Source: Mumia sp. zg.B17 (GTDB lineage Bacteria; Actinomycetota; Actinomycetes; Propionibacteriales; Nocardioidaceae). From it: 64,000 nucleotides of DNA. Of the stretch, positions 46,792 through 55,472 are shown piece by piece. The stretch spans positions 248,001 through 312,000 of the forward strand of contig NZ_JAHWCI010000006.1 of the NCBI RefSeq assembly GCF_019550915.1. The letters run 5' to 3'. The position numbers were made by a program, and so were the translations under genes. The notes under the pieces are model-generated. The model was not told where the DNA came from, made no database searches, and worked only from the letters and a program-made list of their open reading frames with translations. How positions within the stretch are numbered: position 1 is the first letter of the stretch; the number at the start of each line of letters is the position of its first letter.

Positions 46792-49103
46792 ACGCGTCGG
46801 TGGCGCACACGTTCTGGGTCGGGCTGTGGGTGTGGCTGCTTGCGGTCACGACGGGAGCCGCGTTCTCGCCGCTGGTGGCCGACAGCCGCTTCCTGCTCGA
46901 GGGCGCGCTCGGCGCCGCGGCCGTGGTCCTCGTCGGCGTCGTCGTCCGCGCGGCAGGCGGACGCCGACCCGTCGTCGTCGCCGCGCAGGCCGCGGTGACG
47001 CTCGGGTGGCTCACCGCGGCGTACGGGGCAGGCACCGGGATCGCCGGGGTGATTCCTACCCCCGACACGCTCGAACGTGCCGGTGCCCTGGCCGAGGCGA
47101 CCTATCTGCACGCCCAGCGATATGCGGCGCCTGTCCCCGACACCGCGGCGCTCACCGCGACCCTCGCCGCCCTCGTCATCGTCCTGGCGCTGGTGATCGA
47201 CGTCCTCGCCGCCGAGCTGCGATGGACGCCGGCCCTCGGGCTCGTCCTCCTCGCCGTCGTCATGGTGCCGGCGACCCTCCTCGAGGGTCGCTCGCCGCTC
47301 CTCGTGTTCGTCCTGGGCGCTGCGGCGTACGCCGGCCTGCTCGCCGTCACGCGCAACGACGACGGCCGTGCCTGGGGACCGCGCGTCACCGCGGTCGGCT
47401 CCCAGCCGCGGGACCCCGTCGACTCCGCGGTCGGGCACGTGCGCGCGTCGATTCCCGCGGTCGGGATCGCGATCGGCGCGATCGCCGTCGCCCTGGTCGT
47501 CCCCCTGGTCACGCCGACCGCCGGTGAGAGCTTCCTCGACGGGGCCGGCTCGGGTGCCGGATCCGGCATCGGCACGGGCCTCGACAACCCGGTGCTCGAC
47601 ATGCGCCGCAACCTCCGCGGACAGAGTCGCGACGTCCTCCTGACGATGACCGAGGAGAAGGACGCGCCCCGGCCGCGATACGTCCGGCTCGCCTCGATGC
47701 AGTCGGTCGGCGACCAGGGGTGGACCCTCGGTGACCGCGTCGGTGCCGGCCAGCAGCTCGACGACGACCTCCCGTCGGTGCCGGGTCTCAATCCCGGCGT
47801 GCCGACGACGACAGCGCGCTACCGGACCGCGGTCTCACCCGGGTTCGAGACGCGCTGGCTCCCCCATGTCTATGCTCCGACCGCCGTGAGGCTCGAGGAC
47901 TCCTCCGGTGTCGAGATCAACCGGAGCATGCTCGACATCAGTCGCCTCCCACGTCTCGGGTCCTTCGCCGGAGCGTCCTACGACGTCGAGGTCATGGTCG
48001 CGCGTCCGACTCAGGCCGACCTGCGCACCGCTCCTGCCTCGACGCTGACGATGTCGTCCTACGTCGATCTCCCCTCCTCCACGCCGGATGTCGTGAACGA
48101 ACGCGCGGAGGAGGTCACCGCCGGCGCGTCCAACGCGTTCGACCGTGCCCTCGCTCTCCAGCGGTGGTTCCGTCAGGACGGTGGCTTCAAGTACTCGCTC
48201 GCCCAGCGCCCCGGATCGGGGATGGAGACGATCGAGGCCTTCCTCACCGACGATCGGGTCGGCTACTGCGAGCAGTTCGCCACCGCGATGGCAATGATGG
48301 CCCGGTCGTTGGGGATCCCCTCACGCGTCTCCGTCGGCTTCCTCTCCGGTGAGCCCGCCCGTCAGAAGGGCACGTGGGTCTTCCGGGGAACCGCCATGCA
48401 CGCGTGGCCCGAGCTGTACTTCGCGGGCGTCGGCTGGATCGGCTTCGAGCCGACACCTGGCGGCAGCGGCTACACACCTCCGACGTTCGCCGAAGGCTCG
48501 GCCGACCCGCAGGAGGCTCCGGACCCGTCAGCAGACCCGACGGCGCTGCCGACCGGCGCCGCGTCCCCGGCTCCGGGCAGCGCTGAGGCAGACGCCGCGG
48601 GGGACGCCGCTGACGGCGGAGGGTCGTGGGTGCCCGTGGCCCTCGTGGTGCTCGGGCTCCTCACGGTCGCGCTCGCCGTCCCCGCGGCCGTCCGCACCGC
48701 CCGGCGACGCCGTCGACGCGCGGCCCACGACGATCCGGCGGCGGCAGCCGAGGACGCCTGGGCAGAGGTCCGCGACACCGCGACCGACCACGGGATCGGT
48801 TGGACCGAAGGCGTCTCACCGCGAACGTCGATCGCGCCGCTGCGGGCACGGCTGGACGACGACCCGGTGGCGCGAGAGGCGATCGACACGCTCGTCGACG
48901 CGGTCGAGCGCAGTCGCTACGCGCCTGTCTACGAGCCGGCAGACCTCACCGCGGTGGTCGACCACCTTGTCGGTGCGACGGCGGCCAGCGTCACGCGCCG
49001 GCAGCGACTGGGTGCCGCGGTGCTCCCCCGGTCGGTCCTCGTGCCGGCCGAGCGGCGTGTCGGGGTCCGGGAAGAGGACGAGGTTCTTTCGCTGCGGGAG
49101 TAG
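46788..49103 (+). CDS. Transglutaminase-like membrane protein (TgpA type)
   Basis: A 771-residue protein with six N-terminal helices (to about 245), a large extracytoplasmic region, a transglutaminase core, and a further helix near 620-645 with a cytoplasmic tail. The catalytic Cys is C494 (VGYCEQFATAMA) and the His is H538 (GTAMHAWPELYF); the third acidic residue is likely in GFEPTPG. A Pro/Ala/Asp-rich linker precedes the last helix. The moxR-DUF58-transglutaminase trio is a common set whose substrates are unknown. Confidence 0.93.
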   Translation: MNASVAHTFWVGLWVWLLAVTTGAAFSPLVADSRFLLEGALGAAAVVLVGVVVRAAGGRRPVVVAAQAAVTLGWLTAAYGAGTGIAGVIPTPDTLERAGALAEATYLHAQRYAAPVPDTAALTATLAALVIVLALVIDVLAAELRWTPALGLVLLAVVMVPATLLEGRSPLLVFVLGAAAYAGLLAVTRNDDGRAWGPRVTAVGSQPRDPVDSAVGHVRASIPAVGIAIGAIAVALVVPLVTPTAGESFLDGAGSGAGSGIGTGLDNPVLDMRRNLRGQSRDVLLTMTEEKDAPRPRYVRLASMQSVGDQGWTLGDRVGAGQQLDDDLPSVPGLNPGVPTTTARYRTAVSPGFETRWLPHVYAPTAVRLEDSSGVEINRSMLDISRLPRLGSFAGASYDVEVMVARPTQADLRTAPASTLTMSSYVDLPSSTPDVVNERAEEVTAGASNAFDRALALQRWFRQDGGFKYSLAQRPGSGMETIEAFLTDDRVGYCEQFATAMAMMARSLGIPSRVSVGFLSGEPARQKGTWVFRGTAMHAWPELYFAGVGWIGFEPTPGGSGYTPPTFAEGSADPQEAPDPSADPTALPTGAASPAPGSAEADAAGDAADGGGSWVPVALVVLGLLTVALAVPAAVRTARRRRRRAAHDDPAAAAEDAWAEVRDTATDHGIGWTEGVSPRTSIAPLRARLDDDPVAREAIDTLVDAVERSRYAPVYEPADLTAVVDHLVGATAASVTRRQRLGAAVLPRSVLVPAERRVGVREEDEVLSLRE

Positions 49104-49167
49104 CCCGCGGGGCGAGAGTCGGAAGCTCGGTCCCGAGCGTGCACGCCCGCTCAGGAGGCCGCAGCCG

Positions 49168-49569
49168 TCAGGAGCCGGAGTCGTCGCGCCGGCGGCGCCA
49201 GCGCTCCTCCATGCGGTGCATGAAGGAGTCCGAGGTGCTGCCGCTGCCCTGCTTCGGACGCGGCGGCGCGGTCTGGGTGGACTCGTCAGGTCCTTCGACG
49301 TCACGCGAACGCCACGTCGTGAGGAAGAAGTAGGCGCCCGCGACCATGAGGGCGAACCCGGCAACTCCGACGGGCGTCGAGGCGGCGATCACGCCGATCA
49401 TCAGCATCGCGACCCCCGCGACGAAGCCGATCGACGCCAGGACGATGATCCGGCGAGCGCGGGCTCGGAGCTTCGAACCGCGCAAGGTCGAAGCGAGTCG
49501 CGGGTCTTCGGCAGCAAGCGCCTGCTCAAGTTGCTCGAGCAGTCGCTGCTCTTCCTCTGAGAGCGGCAC
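49168..49569 (-). CDS. DUF3040 domain membrane protein
   Basis: A 133-residue protein starting PLSEEEQRLLEQLEQALAAEDPRLASTLRG, the DUF3040 signature. Two helices (about 41-62 and 66-86) and a basic C-terminus follow. The family is restricted to actinobacteria and commonly lies near mraZ. Function unknown. GTG 49569 has a GGGGAGG site. Confidence 0.92.
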   Translation of the reverse strand: MPLSEEEQRLLEQLEQALAAEDPRLASTLRGSKLRARARRIIVLASIGFVAGVAMLMIGVIAASTPVGVAGFALMVAGAYFFLTTWRSRDVEGPDESTQTAPPRPKQGSGSTSDSFMHRMEERWRRRRDDSGS

Positions 49570-49716
49570 TTCGGGCCTCCCCTGAACTCGACCGGCGGTT
49601 GCCGCCGGACCTTGGGTGTCCAGTCTAGGCAGGCGTCATCGGCTGCGCCACAGCACGGGCTATTGTTTGTGCGCAGGGGGGCAACGGCTCCCGTCTGCCA
49701 TCCCGGAAGGACGCCG

Positions 49717-50538
49717 ATGCGCCGGTCCACCACCCTTGTCTGCTCTGCCGCCCTGGCCTTCTCAGGACTCGCTCTCGGCGCTGGGTCGCCGGCGAGCGCA
49801 GCCCCGGCCGCCGTGGTGCCGGCCGTGGTGTCACCGGCCGCCGTCGGCCAGTCCACGGTCGCGGCCGCGCCGGCAGCCCTCCGCGCAGCCAAGCCCTCCC
49901 GCAAGGACCGGTTCTACCGGGCGACGACGCGTCCGGGCGACCGCGACCGGTCGGTGACGTCGATCAAGCACGTCCGCGAGCTCCAGTACCGCCTGCGTTG
50001 GGCCGGCGTCTACGGAGGCTCGGTCAACGGCGTCTACACCGCCCGCACCGCGAAGGCCGTCAAGAAGTTCCAGAAGCGCCACGGGCTCAAGCGCTCGGGC
50101 GTGGCGAACACCGCGACCTGGAAGCGCCTCATCCAGAAGACGGTGCGTGGCAAGTCCAAGATCCCCAAGCGGTGCAAGTCGTCGGGCTGGAACGCCTGCT
50201 ACGACCGCCGTCGGCACCAGGTCGTGCTCTACCGCAACGGCACGCTGTGGAACAGCTGGCTGGTGCGTGGCGGCGCCGCCTCGTCGAAGACCCGCACCGG
50301 CAAGTTCACCGTGTTCTCCCGTAGCAAGAACCACGTCAGCTCGATCTACGAAGCCAAGATGCCGTACGCGCAGTTCTTCTCGGGCGGTCAGGCCTTCCAC
50401 GCCTCCTACCTGATGATGGACCCCTTCGTCGGGCACAGCCACGGCTGCGTGAACCTCTACATCCCCGACGCCAAGCAGCTGTGGGCGCTGACCTCCAACA
50501 AGAAGCTCAAGGTGACCGTCTACGGCGCCTGGAGCTGA
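49717..50538 (+). CDS. Secreted L,D-transpeptidase with peptidoglycan-binding domain
   Basis: A 273-residue exported protein. The signal peptide ends near residue 28 (SPASAAP). A PG_binding_1 domain (about 78-140, HVRELQYRLRWAGVYGGSVNG) is followed by a YkuD catalytic domain. The active site is in GHSHGCVNLYIPDA (H242, C244). It would form 3-3 cross-links or attach proteins in the wall. The protein is unusually Lys/Arg-rich. ATG 49717 has GGAAGG upstream; TATTGT at 49661 is a possible -10. Confidence 0.92.
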   Translation: MRRSTTLVCSAALAFSGLALGAGSPASAAPAAVVPAVVSPAAVGQSTVAAAPAALRAAKPSRKDRFYRATTRPGDRDRSVTSIKHVRELQYRLRWAGVYGGSVNGVYTARTAKAVKKFQKRHGLKRSGVANTATWKRLIQKTVRGKSKIPKRCKSSGWNACYDRRRHQVVLYRNGTLWNSWLVRGGAASSKTRTGKFTVFSRSKNHVSSIYEAKMPYAQFFSGGQAFHASYLMMDPFVGHSHGCVNLYIPDAKQLWALTSNKKLKVTVYGAWS

Positions 50539-50570
50539 GGGCGCCGGCGAGCGCTGGCCCCCACAACCAG

Positions 50571-50576
50571 TACGGT
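50571..50576 (+). promoter_or_regulatory. -10 element of a leaderless promoter
   Basis: TACGGT, 6 nt before ATG 50583, with no ribosome site between. Confidence 0.45.
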
Positions 50577-50582
50577 CGCCCG

Positions 50583-51059
50583 ATGACTGCGACACATCCG
50601 AGGGTCCAGCAGGTGATCCAGGCCCTTGCCGATCGTGGGGTCGTCGACGAGGTCGTGCGGATGCTGCCCGACTCCGTACGTACGGCGCAGGAGGCGGCCG
50701 ACGCACTCGGCGTCGACGTCGCCGCGATCGCCAACAGTCTCGTCTTCGACGGCGGGGGCGAGGTGGTGCTTGTCCTGACCAGCGGCGCGCACCGCGTCAA
50801 CACCGAGGCCCTGGCTGCCGCCCACGGACTGCCGACGCTCGAGCGTGCCCGGCCCGAGGCGGTCCGGGCCGCGACCGGCCAGGTGATCGGCGGGGTGGCG
50901 CCGGTCGGCCACCCCGCACCGCTTCGGACCTTCGTCGACCTCGCCCTGAGGGAGCACGAGGTGGTCTGGGCGGCGGCCGGCCATCCGCGCGCGGTGTTCG
51001 CAACCTCGTTCGACCAGCTCGTCGCGATCACGGGCGGCACTCCCACCGAGGTCGCCTGA
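50583..51059 (+). CDS. YbaK/EbsC-type aminoacyl-tRNA deacylase
   Basis: A 158-residue single-domain protein. HPRVQQVIQALADRG, a central VAAIANSLVFDGGGEVVLVLTSG, a GQVIGGVAPVGH loop and the C-terminal GHPRAVFATSFDQLVAITGG are YbaK-family motifs. These enzymes remove wrongly attached amino acids from tRNA (for example Cys from tRNA-Pro). The exact substrate is not readable from sequence. Confidence 0.9.
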   Translation: MTATHPRVQQVIQALADRGVVDEVVRMLPDSVRTAQEAADALGVDVAAIANSLVFDGGGEVVLVLTSGAHRVNTEALAAAHGLPTLERARPEAVRAATGQVIGGVAPVGHPAPLRTFVDLALREHEVVWAAAGHPRAVFATSFDQLVAITGGTPTEVA

Positions 51060-51252
51060 CCCGGCAGCGCCGATCACCCGGAGACATGGAGCTGCCCGCC
51101 CGGCTCGACCCCCGACGCGAGCCGGACGAGCAGCGTCGCCACCATCGTCTCGCGCGTGAGCGCCGATCCACATGAGCATTCGTACTCAGATCGTGACCTG
51201 AGCGAGGACCGCGACGTGCACGTCGGCGCGTCGGCGCGTCGGCGTCGCTCGG

Positions 51253-51258
51253 TAGCCT
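51253..51258 (+). promoter_or_regulatory. -10 element of a leaderless promoter
   Basis: TAGCCT, 6 nt before GTG 51265. Confidence 0.5.
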
Positions 51259-51264
51259 GACCCG

Positions 51265-52545
51265 GTGGCTGACGTGGTGGTGGTCGGGGGCGGGTTCGCG
51301 GGCATCTCTGCTGCGGTCCGCCTGGCCAAGATGCGGCACCGCGTCGTCCTGCTCGAGGCCGACGACCGTCTCGGTGGGCAGCTCCGGCCGTACGAGGCGG
51401 GAGGCTGGTCCTTCGACCACGGGTGGTCGGAGCTGACGCTGCCCGCGACGGTGCGTGACCTCTTCAAGAAGTCCGGCCGGCCGCTCGAGCGCGTCCTCGA
51501 CCTCGAGCCTCTTGCCGTCGCCCGGCGGCATGTGTTCGACCGCGACCTCGTTCTCGACCTTCCCTCCGGCAGCCGGGGAGCCCAGACCGACGCGATCGAC
51601 GCCGTGCTCGGCCGTGGCACGGGCGAGCGGTGGACCCGGTGGCTCGACGGGTTCGACGACGCGTGGGAGGTGCTGCGCCACGTCGCGCTCGGCCGGCCGC
51701 TGGCCGGACGCGACGACTTCGACCGTGAGCAGTGGCGGACGCTGCGGACGCGCCTGTCGCTCGAGCGCGCGGCTCGACGCGGTCTTCGCGATCCTCACCT
51801 GCGCGCGCTCGTGCTCGACCGCCACCGGCTCGACGGGCAGCAGCCCCGTTCGATGCCCGCCTTCCTCGGGGTGTACGACCTGGTCGAGCGTTCGTTCGGC
51901 CGCTGGCGGATCGCCGGCGGCTCGACGGCCCTCCTCGCGGCGCTCGAGCGACGGCTGGAGGAGCGGCGGGTGGAGATCAGGCTCGGCGTGCGTGCCCACG
52001 ACGTGACAGGGACCGACGTCGTCGACGGTGTCCTCACCGACGACGGCAGGGTCGGCGCGGACGTCGTCGTGTGGGCAGCCCCGACCGGACCGGGCGGGCG
52101 GTCGGAGACCGACGCCCTCCCCCGGGTGCCGTCGGCGGTCACCTACCTCGGCCTGGGCCCGTACGCCCCCCGGCTGGCTCAGCAGACGGTCGTCCACGGC
52201 ACCCCCGTCCGGGTCACGCCCAGCGCTACGCACACGGGCGACGGGCAGGCATGGACGGTCGAGCACCTCGCCGCCGAAGACCCCGTGCTGACCTTGCGCC
52301 GGGTCGGGATCGACGTCGGCGACCACGTCGTCCACCGGGAGGACGTGAGCCCGGTCGACGTGGCGCGCCGCCACGGGGCGCGCCACGGCTGGCAGTGGTC
52401 GGGGTGGCGTACGGCGTTCACGCTCCCCGGGGTCGGGCCGGAGCGACGCGGCCTGCTCCGGGTCGGCGTCAACGCCCACCCAGGCCCGTCGACCGAGCTG
52501 GTCGCACTCGGGACCGCCGCGGCGGCCGAGACCCTCCGACCATGA
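51265..52545 (+). CDS. FAD-dependent oxidoreductase, amine oxidase/phytoene desaturase-like
   Basis: A 426-residue flavoprotein. The FAD-binding start is ADVVVVGGGFAGISAAVRLAK followed by VVLLEADDRLGGQL, the second dinucleotide motif of amine oxidases and carotenoid desaturases. The middle part is divergent, and the C-terminus LVALGTAAAAETLRP closes the FAD site. The substrate is unknown; a prenyl lipid is possible because a polyprenyl diphosphate synthase gene lies 1.3 kb downstream, but that is inference. GTG 51265 appears leaderless. Confidence 0.85.
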   Translation: MADVVVVGGGFAGISAAVRLAKMRHRVVLLEADDRLGGQLRPYEAGGWSFDHGWSELTLPATVRDLFKKSGRPLERVLDLEPLAVARRHVFDRDLVLDLPSGSRGAQTDAIDAVLGRGTGERWTRWLDGFDDAWEVLRHVALGRPLAGRDDFDREQWRTLRTRLSLERAARRGLRDPHLRALVLDRHRLDGQQPRSMPAFLGVYDLVERSFGRWRIAGGSTALLAALERRLEERRVEIRLGVRAHDVTGTDVVDGVLTDDGRVGADVVVWAAPTGPGGRSETDALPRVPSAVTYLGLGPYAPRLAQQTVVHGTPVRVTPSATHTGDGQAWTVEHLAAEDPVLTLRRVGIDVGDHVVHREDVSPVDVARRHGARHGWQWSGWRTAFTLPGVGPERRGLLRVGVNAHPGPSTELVALGTAAAAETLRP

Positions 52546-52555
52546 GGCCGACCGC

Positions 52556-52834
52556 TCAGCGGCGCCCGTGGGTGCCGGTGTGGCTCCACTCCTGACGGAG
52601 ACCGGTGACGAGCGAGCCGAGATAGTGGGGACGCTCGATGCCGTCGTCCTCGACGCCACAGGTCGCCACCCCCAGACCGACGCTCACCAGGCCGCTGGTC
52701 CACCACGCGACGACGAGGAGGCCCCCGTGGACGCCTCCGTGGAAGTACAGGTAGGCGCAGCCGACGAACACGACGGCCCCGATCAGACCGCCGAGCACCA
52801 GCATCCCCCGCTTGCGGTGCTGCTCCCGAGTCAC
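52556..52834 (-). CDS. Small two-helix membrane protein, unknown function
   Basis: A 92-residue protein with a basic start (REQHRKRGM), two hydrophobic helices (about 10-29 and 35-55), and a polar end. It is not recognised as a named family. GTG 52834 is the first start after the upstream spacer. It converges on the FAD oxidoreductase with a 10-nt gap. Confidence 0.6.
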   Translation of the reverse strand: MTREQHRKRGMLVLGGLIGAVVFVGCAYLYFHGGVHGGLLVVAWWTSGLVSVGLGVATCGVEDDGIERPHYLGSLVTGLRQEWSHTGTHGRR

Positions 52835-52899
52835 AACGTCAGGATCGCACCGCTGGGGTCCACGCGCCGGACGCAGGCGATGGCCGCGCGTGTCGCAGG

Positions 52900-53790
52900 T
52901 CACATCACGGGGAGCGGAGCGAGGCTCTCGTAGATGCGCCGAGTCGCCGTCGAGCGGTTGAGCGTGTAGAAGTGCAGGCCCGGCGCCCCGCCCTCGAGGA
53001 GCGCGTCGCACAGCTCGGTCGCGACCAGCGTCCCCTCCGCACGCAGGCCGTCGGGATCGTCGGCCCACGGCTCCAGCCGTGAGACCACCGACGGCGGCAC
53101 GTCGTGACCCGAGAGCTCGGCCATGCGGGAGATCTGCTTGAGGTTCGTGATCGGCATGATGCCCGGCACCACGGGGATCTCGCATCCTCGGGCGCGGACG
53201 CGCTCCACGAGCGCGAAGTAGTCCTCGGCGAGGAAGAAGAAGTCGGTGACCACGAACTCCGCCCCGGCGCGGGCCTTGGCCACCACGACGTCGGCGTCCG
53301 CCTCCAGGCTGGAGGACTCGCGGTGTCCCTTCGGGTACGCCGCCGCACCGACGCAGAAGGTCCCCAACCCCGCGACCAGGGCGACCAGCTCGTCGCCGTG
53401 GTCGAGGCCGCCCGGGTGCGGCGTCCAGGGCGCACCGGGACCTCCGACCGGGTCACCGCGCAGCGCGAGGATGTTGCGCACACCCGCGGCCGCGTACTGG
53501 CCGAGCACCGTACGAAGGTCGTCGCGCGACTGGCCGACGCAGGTCAGGTGCCCCATCGGGCGGAGCGTGGTCTCGGTGGCGATGCGCTCGGTGATGCGCA
53601 CGGTGCGGTCACGGGTGGACCCGCCGGCGCCATACGTCACCGAGACGAACGTCGGGTGCAAGGGCTCCAGCTCGCGGATCGCCGTCCACAGCGCGCGCTC
53701 GCCGGCGTCGTTCTTCGGCGGGAAGAACTCGAACGAGAAGCTCGGCGCCGAGGCGGCGATGTCCTCGCTGAGACGGCGGGCGGTCGACAT
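52900..53790 (-). CDS. metF: Methylenetetrahydrofolate reductase
   Basis: A 296-residue FAD enzyme that reduces methylene-THF to methyl-THF for methionine synthesis. Motifs: FSFEFFPPKND (catalytic Glu), FVSVTYGAGGSTRDRT, HLTCVGQSRDD, NILALRGDP, DFFFLAEDYF and VPGIMPITNLKQISRM. ATG 53790 is preceded by TTAAAG at 7 nt, so it may be leaderless. It diverges from the polyprenyl synthase, as the M. tuberculosis Rv2172c and Rv2173 genes do. Confidence 0.96.
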   Translation of the reverse strand: MSTARRLSEDIAASAPSFSFEFFPPKNDAGERALWTAIRELEPLHPTFVSVTYGAGGSTRDRTVRITERIATETTLRPMGHLTCVGQSRDDLRTVLGQYAAAGVRNILALRGDPVGGPGAPWTPHPGGLDHGDELVALVAGLGTFCVGAAAYPKGHRESSSLEADADVVVAKARAGAEFVVTDFFFLAEDYFALVERVRARGCEIPVVPGIMPITNLKQISRMAELSGHDVPPSVVSRLEPWADDPDGLRAEGTLVATELCDALLEGGAPGLHFYTLNRSTATRRIYESLAPLPVM

Positions 53791-53797
53791 GACCTCA

Positions 53798-53803
53798 CTT
53801 TAA
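53798..53803 (-). promoter_or_regulatory. Possible -10 element of metF
   Basis: TTAAAG, 7 nt before ATG 53790. It deviates from the TAnnnT form seen at neighbouring leaderless genes. Confidence 0.3.
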
Positions 53804-53863
53804 CCGGGCGTACGGCCGCAGGCGGCGTTCCGGCCGAGTCGTGGACGTCGGCGTGGACGTCGG

Positions 53864-53869
53864 TAGGGT
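53864..53869 (+). promoter_or_regulatory. -10 element of a leaderless promoter
   Basis: TAGGGT, 7 nt before GTG 53877. Confidence 0.5.
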
Positions 53870-53876
53870 GGAGATC

Positions 53877-54932
53877 GTGTCCGACTCCCCCGACCTCTCG
53901 ACCCGGGTCGGTGAGGAGCTCCAGGCCTTCGCGGCCGCCCAGCGCGAGCGACTCGCCCCCCTCGGGCCCCGCCTGATCCCCTTCCTCGCCGCCGCGTCGG
54001 AGGCCGCGGCAGGCGGCAAGCGTCTCCGCGCGGCGTTCTGCCACGCGGGGTGGGTCGTCGGCGGCGGGACCGGCGACGACGCGGCAGTCGCTCGCGCGTC
54101 CGCCGCCCTCGAGTGGCTCCAGGCGAGCGCGCTCGTGCACGACGACGTGATCGACGCCTCGCTGACTCGGCGTGGCAACCCGTCCGCGTACGCCGCCTTC
54201 GCGATCGCCCACCGAGCGGCCGGCTGGTCAGGAGACCCCGACGCGTACGGCACCGGGGCGGCGCTCCTGCTCGGCGACCTCCTGCTCTCCTGGTCGGACG
54301 AGATGTTCCGTACGTCCGGGTTCGCACCCGCCGTCGTCGCACGGGCCACCCCGTACCTCGATGCCTGCAAGACCGAGGTGGTCTCGGGCCAGTTCCTCGA
54401 CCTCGTCGGCCAGGCGATCGGCGAGAGCTCGGTCGAGGAGGCGCTGCGAGTGGTGCGCTACAAGGCGGCGAAGTACACCGTGGAACGCCCCCTCCACCTC
54501 GGTGCGGCCCTGGCGGGGGTCGGTCAGGACACGATCGACGCGCTCAGCGAGTACGCCGTCCCGCTCGGCGAGGCGTTCCAGCTGCGCGACGACGTGCTCG
54601 GCGTGTTCGGCGACCCGGCGGTCACCGGCAAGCCGGCCGGCGACGACCTCCGCGAGGGCAAGCAGACGGTGCTCGTCGCGCACGCCTACGAGCGGGCGAC
54701 GAGCGAGCAGCGCGCGGCTCTCGACGGAGGGCTCGGTGATCCGTCTCTCACCCCGGAGGCGGTCGACCGCCTCCGCGACGTGATGCGTGACACCGGTGCC
54801 CTGGCTCGGCTCGAGGAGGACATCGTCGCCCTCGAGGACCGGGCGTCAGCCGCGCTCACGCATCCGCGGCTGGCGCCGTACGCCGGGTTGCTCTCGGATC
54901 TCGCGACCCGCGCGGTGCGTCGCTCGGCCTGA
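53877..54932 (+). CDS. Polyprenyl diphosphate synthase (IdsA2-like)
   Basis: A 351-residue trans-prenyltransferase that condenses IPP units onto an allylic diphosphate. The first Asp-rich motif is HDDVID (D89, D90, D93). The second is LRDDVLGVFGD (D238, D239), lacking the third Asp of the classical DDxxD, as in several actinobacterial members. GGKRLRAAF is the IPP-binding segment. Chain length cannot be read safely. GTG 53877 is preferred to ATG 53841 because it follows a -10 box by 7 nt. Gene order matches idsA2 (Rv2173). Confidence 0.92.
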   Translation: MSDSPDLSTRVGEELQAFAAAQRERLAPLGPRLIPFLAAASEAAAGGKRLRAAFCHAGWVVGGGTGDDAAVARASAALEWLQASALVHDDVIDASLTRRGNPSAYAAFAIAHRAAGWSGDPDAYGTGAALLLGDLLLSWSDEMFRTSGFAPAVVARATPYLDACKTEVVSGQFLDLVGQAIGESSVEEALRVVRYKAAKYTVERPLHLGAALAGVGQDTIDALSEYAVPLGEAFQLRDDVLGVFGDPAVTGKPAGDDLREGKQTVLVAHAYERATSEQRAALDGGLGDPSLTPEAVDRLRDVMRDTGALARLEEDIVALEDRASAALTHPRLAPYAGLLSDLATRAVRRSA

Positions 54933-54950
54933 GCCGGTCGGGCGCTTCGC

Positions 54951-55337
54951 TCAGAAGCCGAGCGCCTGCGCGCGCCGGCGGACCTCACGGCCGCGGCCCT
55001 CGCGCAGCGCGTCGACCGGGCGACCCGGCAGCGTGTCGTCGGCGGTGAAGAGCCAGACCGCCGCCTCCTCGTCGGTGAAGCGTGCATCCCCCAGGAGCAC
55101 CAGCGTGCCGCGAAGCCCTTCGAGCGGGGCGCCGTCGACCAGGAGCAGCGCGGGGACACGCTGCTTCGACGACGACGCCGTGCGCACGGCGAGCAGGTCC
55201 CGCTCGCGCACCTTCTGGCGTACGCGGCTCACCGTCGTCTCCAGCGCCGTCGCAGCCTCGTCCAGCGTGAGCCACTCGTCAACGAGCTCGTCGAGCTGTT
55301 CGCCCGTCGTCGGGACGGATCCGGTCTCGTCAGCCAT
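54951..55337 (-). CDS. Rv2175c-like DNA-binding protein
   Basis: A 128-residue protein with a winged-helix N-terminal half (WLTLDEAATALETTVSRVRQKVRERDLLAVR) and a C-terminal LVDGAPLEGLRGTLVLLGDARFTDEEAAVWLFTADDTLPG. This is the pattern of Rv2175c, a DNA-binding protein phosphorylated by PknL in M. tuberculosis. It is divergent from the pknL homologue here too. Targets are unknown; control of the shared promoter is plausible. Confidence 0.88.
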   Translation of the reverse strand: MADETGSVPTTGEQLDELVDEWLTLDEAATALETTVSRVRQKVRERDLLAVRTASSSKQRVPALLLVDGAPLEGLRGTLVLLGDARFTDEEAAVWLFTADDTLPGRPVDALREGRGREVRRRAQALGF

Positions 55338-55383
55338 GGGTCAAGACTCGCACGACCCGACGGAGTCGCCTCCGCCGGTCGGG

Positions 55384-55402
55384 GTAGGCGCTCACCTACA
55401 CT
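55384..55402 (+). promoter_or_regulatory. pknL promoter with overlapping palindrome
   Basis: TACACT (55397-55402) is a good -10. GTAGG-N6-CCTAC (55384-55399) forms an inverted repeat overlapping it. The spacer also serves the divergent Rv2175c-like gene, so this is a candidate site for that regulator. Confidence 0.4.
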
Positions 55403-55472
55403 GAGGCGGGGCCGTTCCCCGCGTTGGCCTGCCCGGACCACGATCCGGCCCGCACGCCGTGAGGAGGTGACC

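Noticed and set aside
51028-52659. 543-codon minus-strand frame opposite the FAD oxidoreductase
   Set aside because: The plus-strand frame has a clear FAD-binding motif and a leaderless promoter. The minus frame shows no domain.
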